Shown piece after piece: positions 1 to 12,031 of a stretch of 64,000 bases of DNA. The DNA is taken from the NCBI RefSeq assembly GCF_004027225.2, contig NC_044284.2, forward strand, positions 40,410,420-40,474,419. Direction: 5' to 3'. Within the stretch, counting starts at the first letter, position 1. Each line of letters starts with the position of its first letter. A model generated the notes under the pieces. It ran no database searches. It was given only the letters and a program-made list of their open reading frames with translations, and had not been told where the DNA came from. The stretch comes from Strigops habroptila (Eukaryota; Chordata; Aves; Psittaciformes; Psittacidae). The position numbers and the translations under genes are program-made.

Positions 1-175
1 CCAGCTTTCCATCCCTTTCTTCAATTTTGCTTCCATGGACTGTGGCAAAGCCCTTCACAGATCATTTTCTGCTGTGACATGGGGTCCCTGAGGAGCAAGG
101 CACAGAGCAGGACAGGGATAAAGAGATGCATCCTCATTCAGTAGCTCTAAGTGCCACATACTTCTGCAGCAGAAG

Positions 176-207
176 TGTGTCCAAGCCAAATCTTGGCTTG
201 GGACACA
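176..207 (+). repeat. Short imperfect inverted repeat (hairpin)
   Basis: Arms 176-188 and 194-207 pair over 13 bp with one bulged base, around a 5-base loop (aatct). A second small palindrome, cttctgcagcagaag, lies immediately upstream. The stem is too short for a typical pre-miRNA; no function is assigned. Confidence 0.6.
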
Positions 208-3200
208 GGAGCACTTTCAGACCAGGAAGGCAAGGACCTGCTCTCCCAGTATGGTCATCTACAGCAGCATTCAGGCTAGAGACCAAGCAGGAATCTAACC
301 TCTGCGCTCTCCATCCCCCTTCAGACAGTGATCCTGTCCAAACTCAATCCAGACTGATTCAAACAGGGACCAGATGTTTGCAGGAAACCCATGTCCAAGG
401 AACTCCCTTTGTCCAAGGAACACCTAGAGCTGCATACCAAGACTGCTGGGAGCTGGGCTGTTGCTTGCCTTGGGCATGGCAGTACAAGTGGTGGCACACA
501 GGCTGAAACCAGACGGCAGGATGCTGCTTTCCTGTCCATCACCTCTTCCTTGAAGCATTCCTTTGAGTATATGGAATACTTTCTCAAGCAGCAAGCCTCA
601 GTTTTCTTAGTGAGGCCTGGGGAGGAGGATGTTGGAGCTGGAGCAGATGTTCCTGAAGACCTGAGATGTGATGAAAGCAGTGTGCATGCTGAGCTGACAA
701 GCAAGTGGCTCAGGGATACCAGCAAGCTCATAAACAGTTGGCGTTTCTCGATTTTGCTTTCTGGCTGTGTCTGAGGTGACAGGGTAGGTCCATGATGTCT
801 CCAGACAAGCCATCCTGCAGGCATGTGGCTCCAAGGGGCAGATGCTATGGTTCAGAAGGAGCAGAGGGACAGTTCAGGGGACTGAAACTGGGAGACACAG
901 AAATGGTGGATGAAGCCTGAAGTCTGTAGTAATTTCTTGCTCTTTTTCCTTCTTCAGGCCACTTTGTCCCTGATGTCTCTTCCCAAATTTCTGGAGCTCC
1001 TCTGAGCGATGCTCACCCTGCCTCCCTCACTGCAATAGGCCAGGTAGAGCTTGCTGGCTGCTCTGAATGGCTCAGGCAGTGAGGCATCCCAAAAAGCTTT
1101 TTGAGCAGAAGCCAGCCCTGTCCCCTCTCCATCTCTCTTTGTGTTTTTCAGAGCTGATTTCCTCCTTGCCTGCTGGAAAGCCTCAGGAAGGAGAGAGGGA
1201 AAGTGAATGTGCTTGGGGTGTCGGGGGGGCAGGAATAAAAATAATGAAATAAAAGACACACTGCAATGGAGAGAGGGCCAAGAAAAATATTTAATCCAAA
1301 CAATGAACATTGTCATTTCCTCCCACAGTCTGCATTCCCAGTCAACTTCCCTGGGCAAGCAGGGGGAGCCAAGAATGGCCGGGCTCTCTGCCTCACCAGC
1401 GTGAGTGTGTGTGTGTGCAAGGAAAGAGATGTGTCCTGCGGACACTGTGCTATAGCATCGCTTTAACTAGCTCCTGCCACGCCTGTGGCTGAAGGGACTG
1501 ACACCAGCCCCAGTTTTCTTTAGGGAGACAGTGGTTTGGAACAATGTTGGAGGTATGTGCACAGGGATGGGAGGGGGAATTTCCAGGGACTGGGGTGGTG
1601 GATGCATAGGGGCTTTAAGTGAACCAGACTTCTGACAAGGCTTTAGGTACTCTTCAAGTCTTCCTGGGGACCTCCCAGAGCTTTCTGAAATACCTTGGCT
1701 AGTGGCTGAGGTGGGAAGGAAGAAAAGGCATCTGGCAGGGAGAAGCTGCTCTCTGCCCATCCCTGTCCAAGGGCTGCTGCAGCCTCTCTGTGCTTTCCTT
1801 TCCCCACACACCCTTGCCTGCTCTCCCCTGCCACATGCAATGGCTTGCTTCTGGGATGTGGCTTCTCTTGCATGTCTTAGACCCCTGAAACTGCAGCGGT
1901 CTCCAGCCTTGGGCCAACTCAAGGGTCAGGTCCCATGATTCAGTGAGCCCTGGACTGGACTGACATCCCTCTGCCACCAATGGGCTGAGGTTTCCAGCTG
2001 TGCTAGGTGAGAGCCTGGCACTGGCTACTGCTACTTCCTCATTTCTGGTGCTGAACACACACTGATGCCTTTGGGGGCTTGCTTTTGAAAACCTTGCAAG
2101 GCTCCTGGAAGATCACGTGCACAGTGAAGGGGAGACATTTCTCCAGCAGAGGTTTATTGCCCAGCCCTGTTCCTGTCTCCCCTGCCATGCCATCTCCTTC
2201 CTATCTCCTGCAGCGGATATTTCAACCACTAATGGCTCATCCATCGCAAGAGCGGGATTAACAGCAGTGTAGCTGATGCACAAGGCGTGCATCCGGCAGC
2301 AGTGGCAGCTTTTCCAGGGCTGGTCCCTGAAAGTCTCCCTGCCAAAATGGTGGTTCCGCTGTTCTTCTGGAACTGCTTTGAAAGCAACAGCTGAGAAGGA
2401 GAAAGACACCTGCATCTCCTTCACTGGAGGGTTGTTTGTGGGCATCTCAGCATGCAAAGGGTTCAAGGTCAATGCCCAGAATGCTGATGCCCAAATGGAA
2501 GGTCAAAAGGACAGCAAAATCTGTGCTGACTTAGAAGCAGAATAACAGCAAACTACGTACACTCCTTGGATGGGATCAGCACAATCGCAAGTCTCAGGAC
2601 CTGCACAGCTCATGAAGGCTGGAGGGAAACATTTTGCTTATTAAGGCTGGACTTGATCTCCTGAAACTGGGATCTGGGCTCTCTCTAGCTATGGGCAGAC
2701 TGAAATCACAAGCACTTTCCATTCCAGCAGCAGTGCAGGAGTCTTTCAGCTCTTTGATTATACAATTGGCCAGGTGCACGCTGATTTACTTTTTTCTTTT
2801 TTATTACCTTCCTCTAAAGCATTCTGGAATGGGACATCGCCAAAAGCAAGGTACTGGGCCTTCAGGTCTGCTCAACCAGAGCAAAACCTGCATTCCTGGG
2901 AAATAGTGTTCACCAAATGCCTGTGATGCAGCACTAAGATATGTATGATACTGATGGCATCTGTGGTTTATTCTTCATGTTTTGTCTTTCTCTCATTCTG
3001 TTGCACCGTTTGATGCTCTTTCACAGTGAATCAACCTACGTATAGGGTAGATTTGAAGAAGAGCATCTGGACCCTGCCTGCCTTGCTGATGGCACTGTGG
3101 GCTCTCCACTGGGCAGGACAGCAGCCCTGGGGAGGGAATCAGCCAGCCTGGCCCCAGCCCCAGGGACTGGGTATGGTGGAAAAACACTATGCGCAGATGC

Positions 3201-3399
3201 TGCTCCCTGCATGGCATCTCCCGTCAGCCTCAAGAGAAACATCACCGCCAAGCCCTCTGAGATGCTTCTGCCTGGGATGCAGCAGGATATAACTAGTCCT
3301 CTCTCATATCCCTCCTTTGCCTGAAACATTTTTCTCTTTTTTTTTTCTTTAATTTTTTTCTCTTTTCACTCGTGCCTATTCCCAGCTTTTAGAGCCTGT

Positions 3400-3720
3400 G
3401 TTTTTTTAGCCTATTTAAATTGCCAAGCTCTTGATTCGTGGTTACTATTTTTATGCCGGCAGCGCAGGGCTCAGGCCCGGCAGCGCCAGATGCTGCACCT
3501 CCACGTGCTAACACATGCCCTGCTGCAGCTCCTGTCTGAATAAACAAGGAAGATGAATGGTGCGAGCGGGGAGATTCGCTGACACAGCCCAGCTCCCTGA
3601 CTGCCTCGGTGGCACGCCGCCTAGCCGAGCAGCTCCCTATCACTTAATACAGTGTGAAGCAGTTGCAGCAGTCACCTTATTCATTTTTTCTCAGTTTATA
3701 CGAGCCGTTTCAACCAGCCC
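3400..3720. other. Candidate conserved non-coding element in PAPPA2 intron
   Basis: This segment differs in texture from its flanks. It has AT-rich homeobox-like words next to unusually many CpG dinucleotides (gcgagcgggg, cacgccgccta, tacgagccg), which normally decay in introns. No ORF or repeat family explains it. Calling it a candidate enhancer is inference only. Confidence 0.3.
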
Positions 3721-4212
3721 TTTTCCCCCCTGCGCTGGAGGATGCATATTTTGGAGACTGAATCCTAGCTGGTGATTTCCCTTGATCACATCCATTGCCT
3801 TCACATGGCATGGTTGGACATTGGTGGCTTTTTTTTTTCCGCCAACATCTTAAAACATTGGGTGTTTTCTGTGAGTCACCAACATGGGAAAACCTCCATT
3901 CTCCCACCACTGGCACTGCTTTCTCTAGAGCCACACGGCTCAAGCACAGGCTGAAGAGAGACTGTATGGGTTTTCCTGTTTGCATTACCCATGTCCTCCC
4001 TTGCCATGACTCTTGCAAGATCAAATAAGACTGCTGTAAGTAGAAAGGCACCTGTACCCTCAAGGGTGACCCACTGGCACCTTACTTTGGTCTTGCTGGT
4101 TGCAAAGATGAAACCAGCTGGAGATTCTTGACGAGGTGAAACAGCGGGAGTCACTGTTTTCTGCTGGCACTGGGTGAGGAGCAGGGACAGCAGTTCCCGA
4201 ACCCTGTGCCTG

Positions 4213-4256
4213 GCTCTCTTGAGCCTTGTGTCCAGCTCTCTTGAGCCTTGTGTCCA
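4213..4256. repeat. 22-bp tandem duplication
   Basis: Two identical 22-bp copies, 4213-4234 and 4235-4256, each beginning gctctcttgag. This is a small local duplication within the PAPPA2 intron. Confidence 0.9.
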
Positions 4257-5569
4257 ATTAGTCATTTTTTATTTTCCCCTCATATGTTTTTCCAATGTAA
4301 TTTGGAGCATGAGTTGTTAAGTTTCCCCAACAAGTGTTGCCATAGGAGCCTGTATTTGTTTAGGGTGGGGTACGGGCTCCGTTGGGTTGAGAGGAGGGGG
4401 CAATTAGCCCTAATAGGTGTAGAGAGAAACTGAGAGCCTCTCCTTCCCCAGTCTGTCCCTGTCTCTCCCCCCACCTTGTACACAAGATCTGGAAATTGTT
4501 TCAGGCCTGTGCAGCCGGGATGGGCAAACCTCCCTATAATTGTATGGAAACTACCGAAGCGGCGGGTGTTGTTTTGCCAGTGAGTCATGACATATGGAGC
4601 AAAGCTCAAGGAAAAACTCTACCATGTGGAAGGCTGCAAAAGCAACTCACACTCAGAAGAGCTCTTTTCTGCCAGCAGCTCTGGCTGGATCCTGACTGCA
4701 TCCCTGCACTGGACAGCCTCAGCATCCCTGCCCTCGTCCTCCCAGTGCTCAAAGCTGCCTCATGGCTTAGAGACCTTCTTTGATCACTATCATTTAAGAT
4801 GCACTGATGCTTTTCAATGGAAGAGGAGTGTTAACCCTATTGCCTTAGTGAAATTGCACCCTGGTCTCCTCTGGATGTGGTTTGTGACAGCAATAATAGG
4901 AGCCAAATACCTTCCTGATTTTGAGTGAGCTACCTAACATGGCTATGCCTCAATTTCCCAGCTGTAGGAATGTGCACTCTTTCTTCTTCTCTTATGAGAC
5001 CTTCCAGGCAAACGCAATCTCTCTGTGGCTTCCTGGATTTGGCCCAGGGGCTGTGGTACTGATAGTACAGACAGACTCAGTGGTTTGCCATAATCCCTGC
5101 TGCTAATTCCTGAAGTGTTGTTAGGCTGCGTTGAGCTAATTTCTGTTCCTTGTGAGTCACAATGACAAAAAGCCACATCAGTTCCCTGGGTTTGGCATGG
5201 CTTTTTCCTGTGAGTTATTGGCATTATCTCCAGTCCCACGTGTTGGCTTTGGTGCAGTGGATGCAGGGCTATCACTGTGTGGTAATGTTTTTCAGCTGGC
5301 TGTCATTTGGTTTAGGGGTGCTCCAGGCAAGTGTCCATCAAAGGCTGGGTCTGTGTATTTTCTGAAGCCTAATTGCCATTTGGGGCTACCAGATCCAGTG
5401 AAATGGGTCAGCTGCTTTCATGAGGAAAAGGGTGGCCAGGTTTCCATCAAGAGCCCTTTCTGATGACAGCAGTCCTCTTGGAGGTTGGCCATGGTTGCTG
5501 GACCAGTAGCATCACAGAGCCTGGAGCAGGAGAAGCATTTCATTACTAATCACTCAGTTAGTGAATGGC

Positions 5570-5900
5570 CTCTCCATTCTGCTAGCACATTTGGTTGTTG
5601 CTTGGCAGTGGTGATGTGTATCTGTGATAAATAAACCTCGGCTGCAGGTCGTTCCTGACAGTTCATTGCAAGTGCTTCTCATGCACGTTGTTTGGTTGCA
5701 CCAGTTGTACAGCATTGTTTCTCAGCCCTAGTTGGCTGCTTCTCAGCCCCAGTTGCTTGTTTCTCTTTTCTGATCAGATAAGTCATGTAACTAAACAACA
5801 ATAAAATGGATTTCTGAATGGCTGCTTGTGCCAATTAACATTTCTGGACAGAAAGCTATTCCGCTGCAATAGCTTTCTGTTTCCATGTTAAAGCTGAAAG
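5570..5900. other. Candidate conserved non-coding element with hairpin
   Basis: A mixed-composition intronic segment with E-box, homeobox-like and GATA-like words (gatcagataag near 5772). Two related copies of a short motif (ttctcagcc-c-agttg, about 5719-5755) precede the perfect hairpin at 5848-5880. No coding potential or repeat family was recognised. Conservation is suspected from composition only. Confidence 0.3.
5848..5880 (+). repeat. Perfect 13-bp inverted repeat with 7-base loop
   Basis: Arm acagaaagctatt (5848-5860) is exactly complementary to 5868-5880 around the loop ccgctgc. Two further G-T wobble pairs can extend the base of the stem. It lies in the sense strand of PAPPA2 pre-mRNA. 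It could be a structured RNA element, a transposon terminal relic or chance. Confidence 0.8.
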
Positions 5901-7169
5901 TAAAGAAAGCTTGTAGTGATGGAGCATTCATCGGAGCTGCACCAAGGCAAGCTGGGCTCTGCAAATCCCTAGTTGTTGAGGCAGACCTGACAGTAACTCA
6001 CAGGAGAGCAGCAAAGGGCACTGGGCTGTTCCATGCAAAGAGGACCCACCATTATTTTGGCAATGCAGAATCCCCCACCACACAAGCATGTAATTTCCTT
6101 AGAGAGGGCGAGATTTGGGCCACAAAGAAGAGAAATGAGGAGATGGCCACGACTTAAGCTGGAAGTTAAGCTGGAAGATTGGCCACATTGCCAATATTTC
6201 TGGTTATCAGTAGGTTAACGCCCTCTCTGCTCAACCCAGAGTTGGATTTTGCCTGTAGGGAACTAGGGCTTAATGACAATCCCTTCCGTTTGTCACAGCT
6301 GGCCACCAGATAAGTAGCCTTTTTAGTTCAACATGGCAAACAGGGCCTGACAGGACTAGAGTCTCCAGTGGAGAGTCTAGAGAAATCTGGGGACATGTTC
6401 CTCACGGTCAGAACCAGAGCAAGAGCATTCTGGAAAAGGCAGAGTCCTTGCAACCAGCGCTTGCCAATGCTTGGCTTAGCTTGAGTGCAGGTACTTCTGT
6501 GAGACTCCTGACCTTGTTGAACCTTTCTTGTACTCCAAGGGAGATAAAGCACCTGCTTCCCTGAGACTGATCCTCTAGCAGGATGTTCTATCGATCCTCA
6601 TAACATCCTTTCTGTACTTAGCTGTCCAAGCCAAGATCACCAAGCACAACTTCAGAGCAAAGTTCTTTGGGAAGAAGCGTGTTGGAGAGAAGAGTTAGAT
6701 TCTTACAGAGACTTGCCCAGCTGCGAACAAACAGAGATCTGGATTACAGTGGAGGCACAGTGAGAGTGGCGTGAGAAGGTGGATGACCAGATGAGGTGGT
6801 GAACTGACTCCAGTTGAGGTGGTGGACTCTGTGAAGAAGCATTGAGTGAGATGGGAATGGGGACTTGTGATATTCAGGTCATGGCCCTCTCTATGATGTG
6901 GATTTGCTTTCTCACTTTCTGACACAGTTCCCTGATCCTTGAGCTACAGCTACTGGCCTCTGAGCACCCACTACTCCATACACGTCAGTTAGGATATCAG
7001 TTTCTGGCGCCCTTTGGCTTTGAAGAGGAGATTGTGTGTGGTGGAACTGGGCCTTGGCACTTATCAGAGCTGCACAGGGGCCTTGCTGAGGACCTGGGGT
7101 CTCTACTTTTGGGGGTAACCTTATGCTTTTGAGCAACCCTTTAAGCAAAGACTCATTTCTCTGCCATAG

Positions 7170-7268
7170 CCCTTCCAAGCAGATGGCTGGTGTGACACCA
7201 TCAACAACCGGGCATACTGCCAGTATGATGGGGGTGACTGCTGCTCCTCCACACTGTCCTCCAGGAAG
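7170..7268 (+). CDS. PAPPA2: PAPPA2 penultimate coding exon (third Lin12-Notch repeat)
   Basis: The exon encodes 33 complete codons, from [13 protein letters not shown] to TLSSRK. The acceptor is ctgccatag and the donor is gtaagt, with phase 0 at both ends. The pattern WCDxINNxxYCxYDGGDCC is the core of a Lin12-Notch repeat (LNR). Pappalysins carry three LNRs; the third lies near the C terminus and acts with the first two in substrate selection. PAPPA2 is a secreted metzincin-family zinc protease that cleaves IGF-binding proteins 3 and 5 to release IGF. PAPPA2 is chosen over the paralogue PAPPA because of the downstream C-terminal sequence and because the convergent neighbour is ASTN1, not ASTN2. 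Confidence 0.93.
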
Positions 7269-9248
7269 GTAAGTGAGCGTCTTTTGCGGTGCTGGCCAGG
7301 ATTTAGGATTAAGTGGTGACTGCTAGCTATGCTGTTTGGCTTTGCTGGCCATGGAACCAAGCCTGCAATGCAGTTCTCCCACAAATGGAGAATAAACCCA
7401 TGGTTTTAAACCAAAGCCAGCTGAAGCTGATAGACATCATCCCACTGATTAGCAGTGGGGTTTGGCCTCAGGCCAGTGGGACTGAAAGCTCAGCCCATCT
7501 CCCACGGAGGTTCACAGGATTCCCTCTCGTTTTGGGAAACGAGACCCAGTGAAATTACTTCCATAGGATGTAGTGCTAGCCATGGTGAGACGCAAGTCAT
7601 CTTGTCATACAATTTAGGGGATTTTGGTATGGTCCATTGCCATCCACTATGGACTGTCTTTCCCTCCCAATTCTCCTGGGGAAGGAAGGAGGGAGGAATA
7701 GCATAGAGGGAACAACTTGGCTTTGGGATTGCACAAATCCTTCTTTGTCTCCCATCGCAGCCTCCCCTCCCACCAACTTGCTATCCAGCACTCACAGCCC
7801 ATCCTTCCTAAGCATATCCAACAGCAAAACAAATCATACAGCATGAGATAATTTCTCACTGCAAAAATATGTGAATTTGGATCTTCTCATCTTTGTTGTG
7901 GAACTTGAATCATTTTTCCTTTCATCATGCATACACACAGAAAAGTTAAAATAAAATCCTGGGAAGATCCAGTTGAGATAGGAGAGAAAAGGCTCTACAC
8001 CCATGTGATGAGTGAAACCCCCCCAGCGATATCATGACATCTCAGAGCGAGGCATGGCTCTCAGGAGGTCTGAGACATCAGCATCTCTGGCCAAAATAAA
8101 GGACAGGTTCACAGTGAAAGGTGAGGGGATTCAGTCCCATAGTTCTCAGGATACTCAGCCCCAGTTCACATCCCCCACAGGTCCCAGATCTCCCGTGGCA
8201 CAAGCCTCCAGCACATCTCCGTTAAGGCAGATGCGCGAATATGGGGTTTAAACACCAAAAAAACCACTTCAGCCTCTCACTGGTCTGGGCTGCGAAAAAT
8301 CAGATGTGCTTCAACAGTAGGAAAACCTCCTGGCTCTGAGCCTGGTGTGTATAAAACCTTTGGAGGAAACTGTTTTCTCAGCACCCATGGCCCATGACTG
8401 GGCAACTGTCAACCAGGAGCCAAACGCTCTGCTGGTGCCCTCCCACCTTATTCTGCTGCCACCACCTAAGGTGACATAAGATTGCTTGGCCACATACAGT
8501 TGTTGTAGAGAAAGCAATGTGCAGTGAGCCTCTCTACCTGCATGGGATGTCTCAAAGCAGCACAGCTTGTGAGCGGCCCTAGATGAACCCACTGCCTGCC
8601 CCACTAAAGGCTGTTCCAGCTCACACAGTCTCCAGCCTGCCAGGGTTTTCTTAATCCACAATGAACAAGAAATGTATGCATCTACCCTGCCTCCTATAAT
8701 GTGTCATGTGGAGACCAGCCTTTGCAGCTGGGAACTTGGTTGAGTTCCTCCAAGAGCTACAGAAGATGATGCTATGCTCTGCCTTCATTCTTTGCTGAGC
8801 CCGGAAGGTCCAGAAGTAGCTTGAAGGACAGATCCATGGGCTCAGACGTGGACAAGGGGGGCTTTCTAACAGGGGCAAAAGTAAAACTGAAATCTAGAGG
8901 TGCTTCACCACTGCCAACCCTAGTCCAAATGTCTCATACCCACCATGGGAATCTTCTCCCCAGGACTTGACTGTTGGGGGGCACACGACTCAAGCTGACC
9001 CTTGGTTGCAAAATTTGAAACACAAGTTAACAGAAAAGCAAATGCTAAGACTAAAACTCAGCTGTTTTATCGAGCCCATTTCTTAGGGAGCATGGAGCCT
9101 GGCAGCCTCCACAATGACAATATCAGGGCACAGCCCAAAGTGTCTATCTATCCTTATTGGAGATGGTGGAGTGGCCTTCAGGGGCATAGGGGTGCCAGGA
9201 GCCAGGGATCTCCAAGCAGAGGCTTACATCTCCCTTTGATCCTGCCAG
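7269..9248 (+). other. PAPPA2: PAPPA2 last intron
   Basis: This 1,980-base intron starts gtaagtgag and ends ctgccag. I see no exon-like ORF, transposable element or strong structure in it. Confidence 0.85.
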
Positions 9249-9323
9249 GTGATCCCGTTTGCTGCTGACTGTGACCAGGATGAGTGCACATGCCGCGACC
9301 CAGCAGCCGAGGAGAACCAGTAG
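9249..9323 (+). CDS. PAPPA2: PAPPA2 final coding exon with stop codon
   Basis: This exon encodes the last 24 residues, beginning VIPFAADCDQDE and ending AAEENQ, followed by TAG at 9321-9323. The acceptor is tgatcctgccag, with phase 0 continuing from the previous exon. The Cys pattern CDxDECxCRDP followed by an acidic EENQ end matches the PAPPA2 C terminus as I remember it. PAPPA ends differently, with a longer basic tail. The region follows the third LNR in the secreted enzyme. Confidence 0.93.
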   Translation: MIPFAADCDQDECTCRDPAAEENQ

Positions 9324-9784
9324 CGGCACCATGAAGGGCCTCTCTCAGTCAGGCGAGCACCGGAGGAGCGAAGGGTCCCTGGCGGGGTGTGAGGGGGCAG
9401 GAGGTGTAAGGAAGAGCTGGGCAGCGGGATGGCAACTGTGCACAGAGGGAACGGGTCGAGGCCACTGAGCAGCCAGCGGGCTGTGGCAACAGAGGGCAGG
9501 CATGTGGCAGTCCCCTGCCACCGCTGCTCCCTCCTGAACCCAGCTGGGACACGGGGCCGGGTGCACGCTGGAGGGGCTCAGCCAGGGGTCCAGCACTGCC
9601 TCAGCCATGTGCTGGGCTTGGCTTCACACCGAGAGCCCAGGCGCTGCCACGGACGTGTGTCCTGGTCCGGTGTCTGGGTGTCTGTCTTTGATCTGGATTT
9701 TGTCACTATTCACCCCCTCTGCTGTACAGGCTTCATTTAGCAAGGTTGAGGTAGTTGTGATCTCTCTGCAAATATTTAAACTTA

Positions 9785-9832
9785 ATTATATATATATACA
9801 TATATATAATATATATAAATATATATTATATT
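9785..9832. repeat. (AT)n microsatellite in PAPPA2 3'UTR
   Basis: An interrupted AT dinucleotide tract, with alternating atata blocks broken by single c or a insertions. It is likely length-polymorphic. Confidence 0.9.
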
Positions 9833-12025
9833 TTCTTTGCTCTTAATGAAGCTGAGAAAGGATATCCTTTGTCTCACACCCATGCTGCTGTGAAGTACAA
9901 ATCATTGGGAAAAGTGGAGGTCAGGGTGGGAGGAGCAGGGAATTTCCTTTTCCTTGCTAAGAGGGAGCTGGAAGGAGGACAGAGAGAGAAGCCAAACACC
10001 CAGGCCACACCAGGAGAGAGCTCCTCAGGCAGATGGCATGGCGGTCGTGATCTCAAGGTGCTCTCAGCATCTTTCAGGCACCAAGCTTTGTCCTTGGGAT
10101 TTGCCAGTGCTTTGCCTTGCCCTGCTTAAGGTCCTGGGTCAGGATTTTGAGGCTGAGAAGAAATGCTGCTGTACCCTTGCATCACCCTGGCAAGCATAGC
10201 AGGTTCGGTGAGCACTGCTGCCCCGAAGGGCACCGCAGACACTTATTATTTCAGATCCCTCTGGGAAGGCTTACATGACCGTGGGGATTGCTGCATATCA
10301 GTAGGAGCAAATACATGCAACAGTCCCTTGTTTCCCACGGCCACTAGGCACCCAACTAGACAAGGGATGTAGTGGGCAACCCAGCTGTATGATGCTCTAA
10401 ATGAAGGATGATGAGGTGGTCCTTCTTTTCTTTGCCTACATCTCCGTTCCAAACATGAGCTTCAACAGGGTTGTCAGCAGTTTTTGAAGGAGACCAGACC
10501 TTGTAATGCAAGGAGACAGGACCCAAACAACCTGTCAGGAAACTCTGAGCATCATCTTTTCCCACTGAGATTTTTCGTATTATTATCTCTGTGGCTGAGC
10601 CCATCACAGTGGACATATAGTCACTGACTTTCACGAGTCTATTGCTCCTGTAGGCACTAAGTGAAAATCTTCAGATTCACTTCTAGCCCCAAAGAAGCCC
10701 AGCAAGAAACTTTGCCCCCATAGTTGATTCCCAGAAGCTCAGCTTAGCAGCTTGGACCTAGCCCCATAGAGGCAGTGGGTAGGGAAGGTGCCTGGCTCTA
10801 GGTGATGTTAACGCTGATGGTTTTGTGCTGCAAAGAGGCAGAGAAAAGGGGCAGAAAGAGGAGAGCACAGAAGGGAGCACAGAGTAGGAGCACGGCCCCG
10901 CTGTGCAGCTGCAGGCTGGTCCAGGAGACCCGAAGCTGTCCCAGTGTCCCCGCACGGGCTGTGCCGGTGGCGGCAGGCTCCGAGCCAGGGTTTGTGCGGA
11001 GCCGGAGAGTGGAGAGAGGGTGACACGGTGTGGAGAGACCGGGGATTGTCAAGGCATCCTTCGGCATCCGCTAGCTCCCCCCGCCCTTTTTGTCAGGCAT
11101 CTCCTAAAACTCTTTTGCCGGAGGACAAAAGTAGGGGCGGAGGTGCCTGGACATCCCACCACCATCTGGGCAAGAGCTGCCTTGTATTTCTCCAATCCTT
11201 TTCCTGATTGCAAGCGTCCCCATCACCCCACGGCGGGTCACCTCCTGCTGCTCTGGTCTAGGCAGGGATGCGGAGGGGGAAAGCCATGATGGGCCCCACC
11301 TCCTCTTGCAACAGGGACACACTGACATTTCTGTTCCCATTATGCGCAAGTGAAACACCCGGGGGTTTTCAGCCAAATGCAGTTTGGCAGAGGGCTGCAC
11401 TTTTTTGACCGACACACACTTTTCAATCAAAAAACCCCCACCAACCCAACAAAACCCCTCAAACAACCCAAGGAAATTAAAAAAATAAAATTCCTTTGAG
11501 ACTATTCTAGCTCCAGTGTCCCCAGGAGGTGCAGCTCAGGCTGCCTGTCCTGCTCCAGCAGGACAGGAAAGGGGATATCCAGGGGTCCCGGTGCAGTAGG
11601 AGCAGGGGTACAGCAGCCTGCCACAGCTGGGGAGAATGGGTATGTGGGATGAGGGTGACACACAGAAGGGGGATTTCAAGCCCCAGCATCTTGCCATGCC
11701 AAACCCTTCCCTGCCTGGTGTCAGTGTTACACGGATGCACATGTGTTTAGATGCCAAAGTTTTACCCTTTTGGCTACCAATGGGTACAGGGAAGGGACCG
11801 TGCCCCATGGACAGGAGAACCTGGGCAGGGCTGGAGGTGCTGGCTTGGCTGGTAGACATTTGTGCTTCTCGTGAATGGATAGCTTCTACGTACTGAAATA
11901 TTGTCCTTCTATAGCGACACTGAGCGGTTTTTGTCCCCTTTAGGGTTTTATTCACAATGGAGGCTGCTGCTATTTTATTTTTTTTTTTTGTATTTGATAA
12001 TTATTTTTTATAAAAATCTATGAAA

Positions 12026-12031
12026 AATAAA
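12026..12031 (+). promoter_or_regulatory. PAPPA2: Likely PAPPA2 polyadenylation signal AATAAA
   Basis: A canonical AATAAA sits at the end of an AT-rich block (11960-12030), 2.7 kb after the stop. The sequence downstream is pyrimidine-rich. The position fits the convergent gene layout. Confidence 0.5.

Larger units (their letters stand above)
1..7169 (+). other. PAPPA2: PAPPA2 intronic sequence upstream of penultimate exon
   Basis: No coding exon is recognised here, although PAPPA2 has about 20 further upstream exons encoding its protease and Sushi modules; these should lie before the window. Several AG-bounded stretches were read in all frames and none gave Cys-rich Sushi-like or LNR-like sequence with a usable donor. 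The stretch holds a (GT)n run near 1401-1416, a 22-bp tandem pair at 4213-4256, two short hairpins (176-207 and 5848-5880) and two segments that look like conserved non-coding DNA (about 3400-3720 and 5570-5900). No transposable element was recognised. Calling it PAPPA2 intron is an inference from the exon that follows. Confidence 0.7.

Noticed and set aside
4494..4579. Possible upstream PAPPA2 exon (tttcag acceptor followed by an open Cys-containing frame)
   Set aside because: The open stretch ends in tgagtc with no GT donor at the right phase, and it does not resemble Sushi or LNR sequence.
6621..6680. Possible small PAPPA2 exon after a cttag acceptor
   Set aside because: No convincing donor, no Cys pattern and a stop soon after; not supported.
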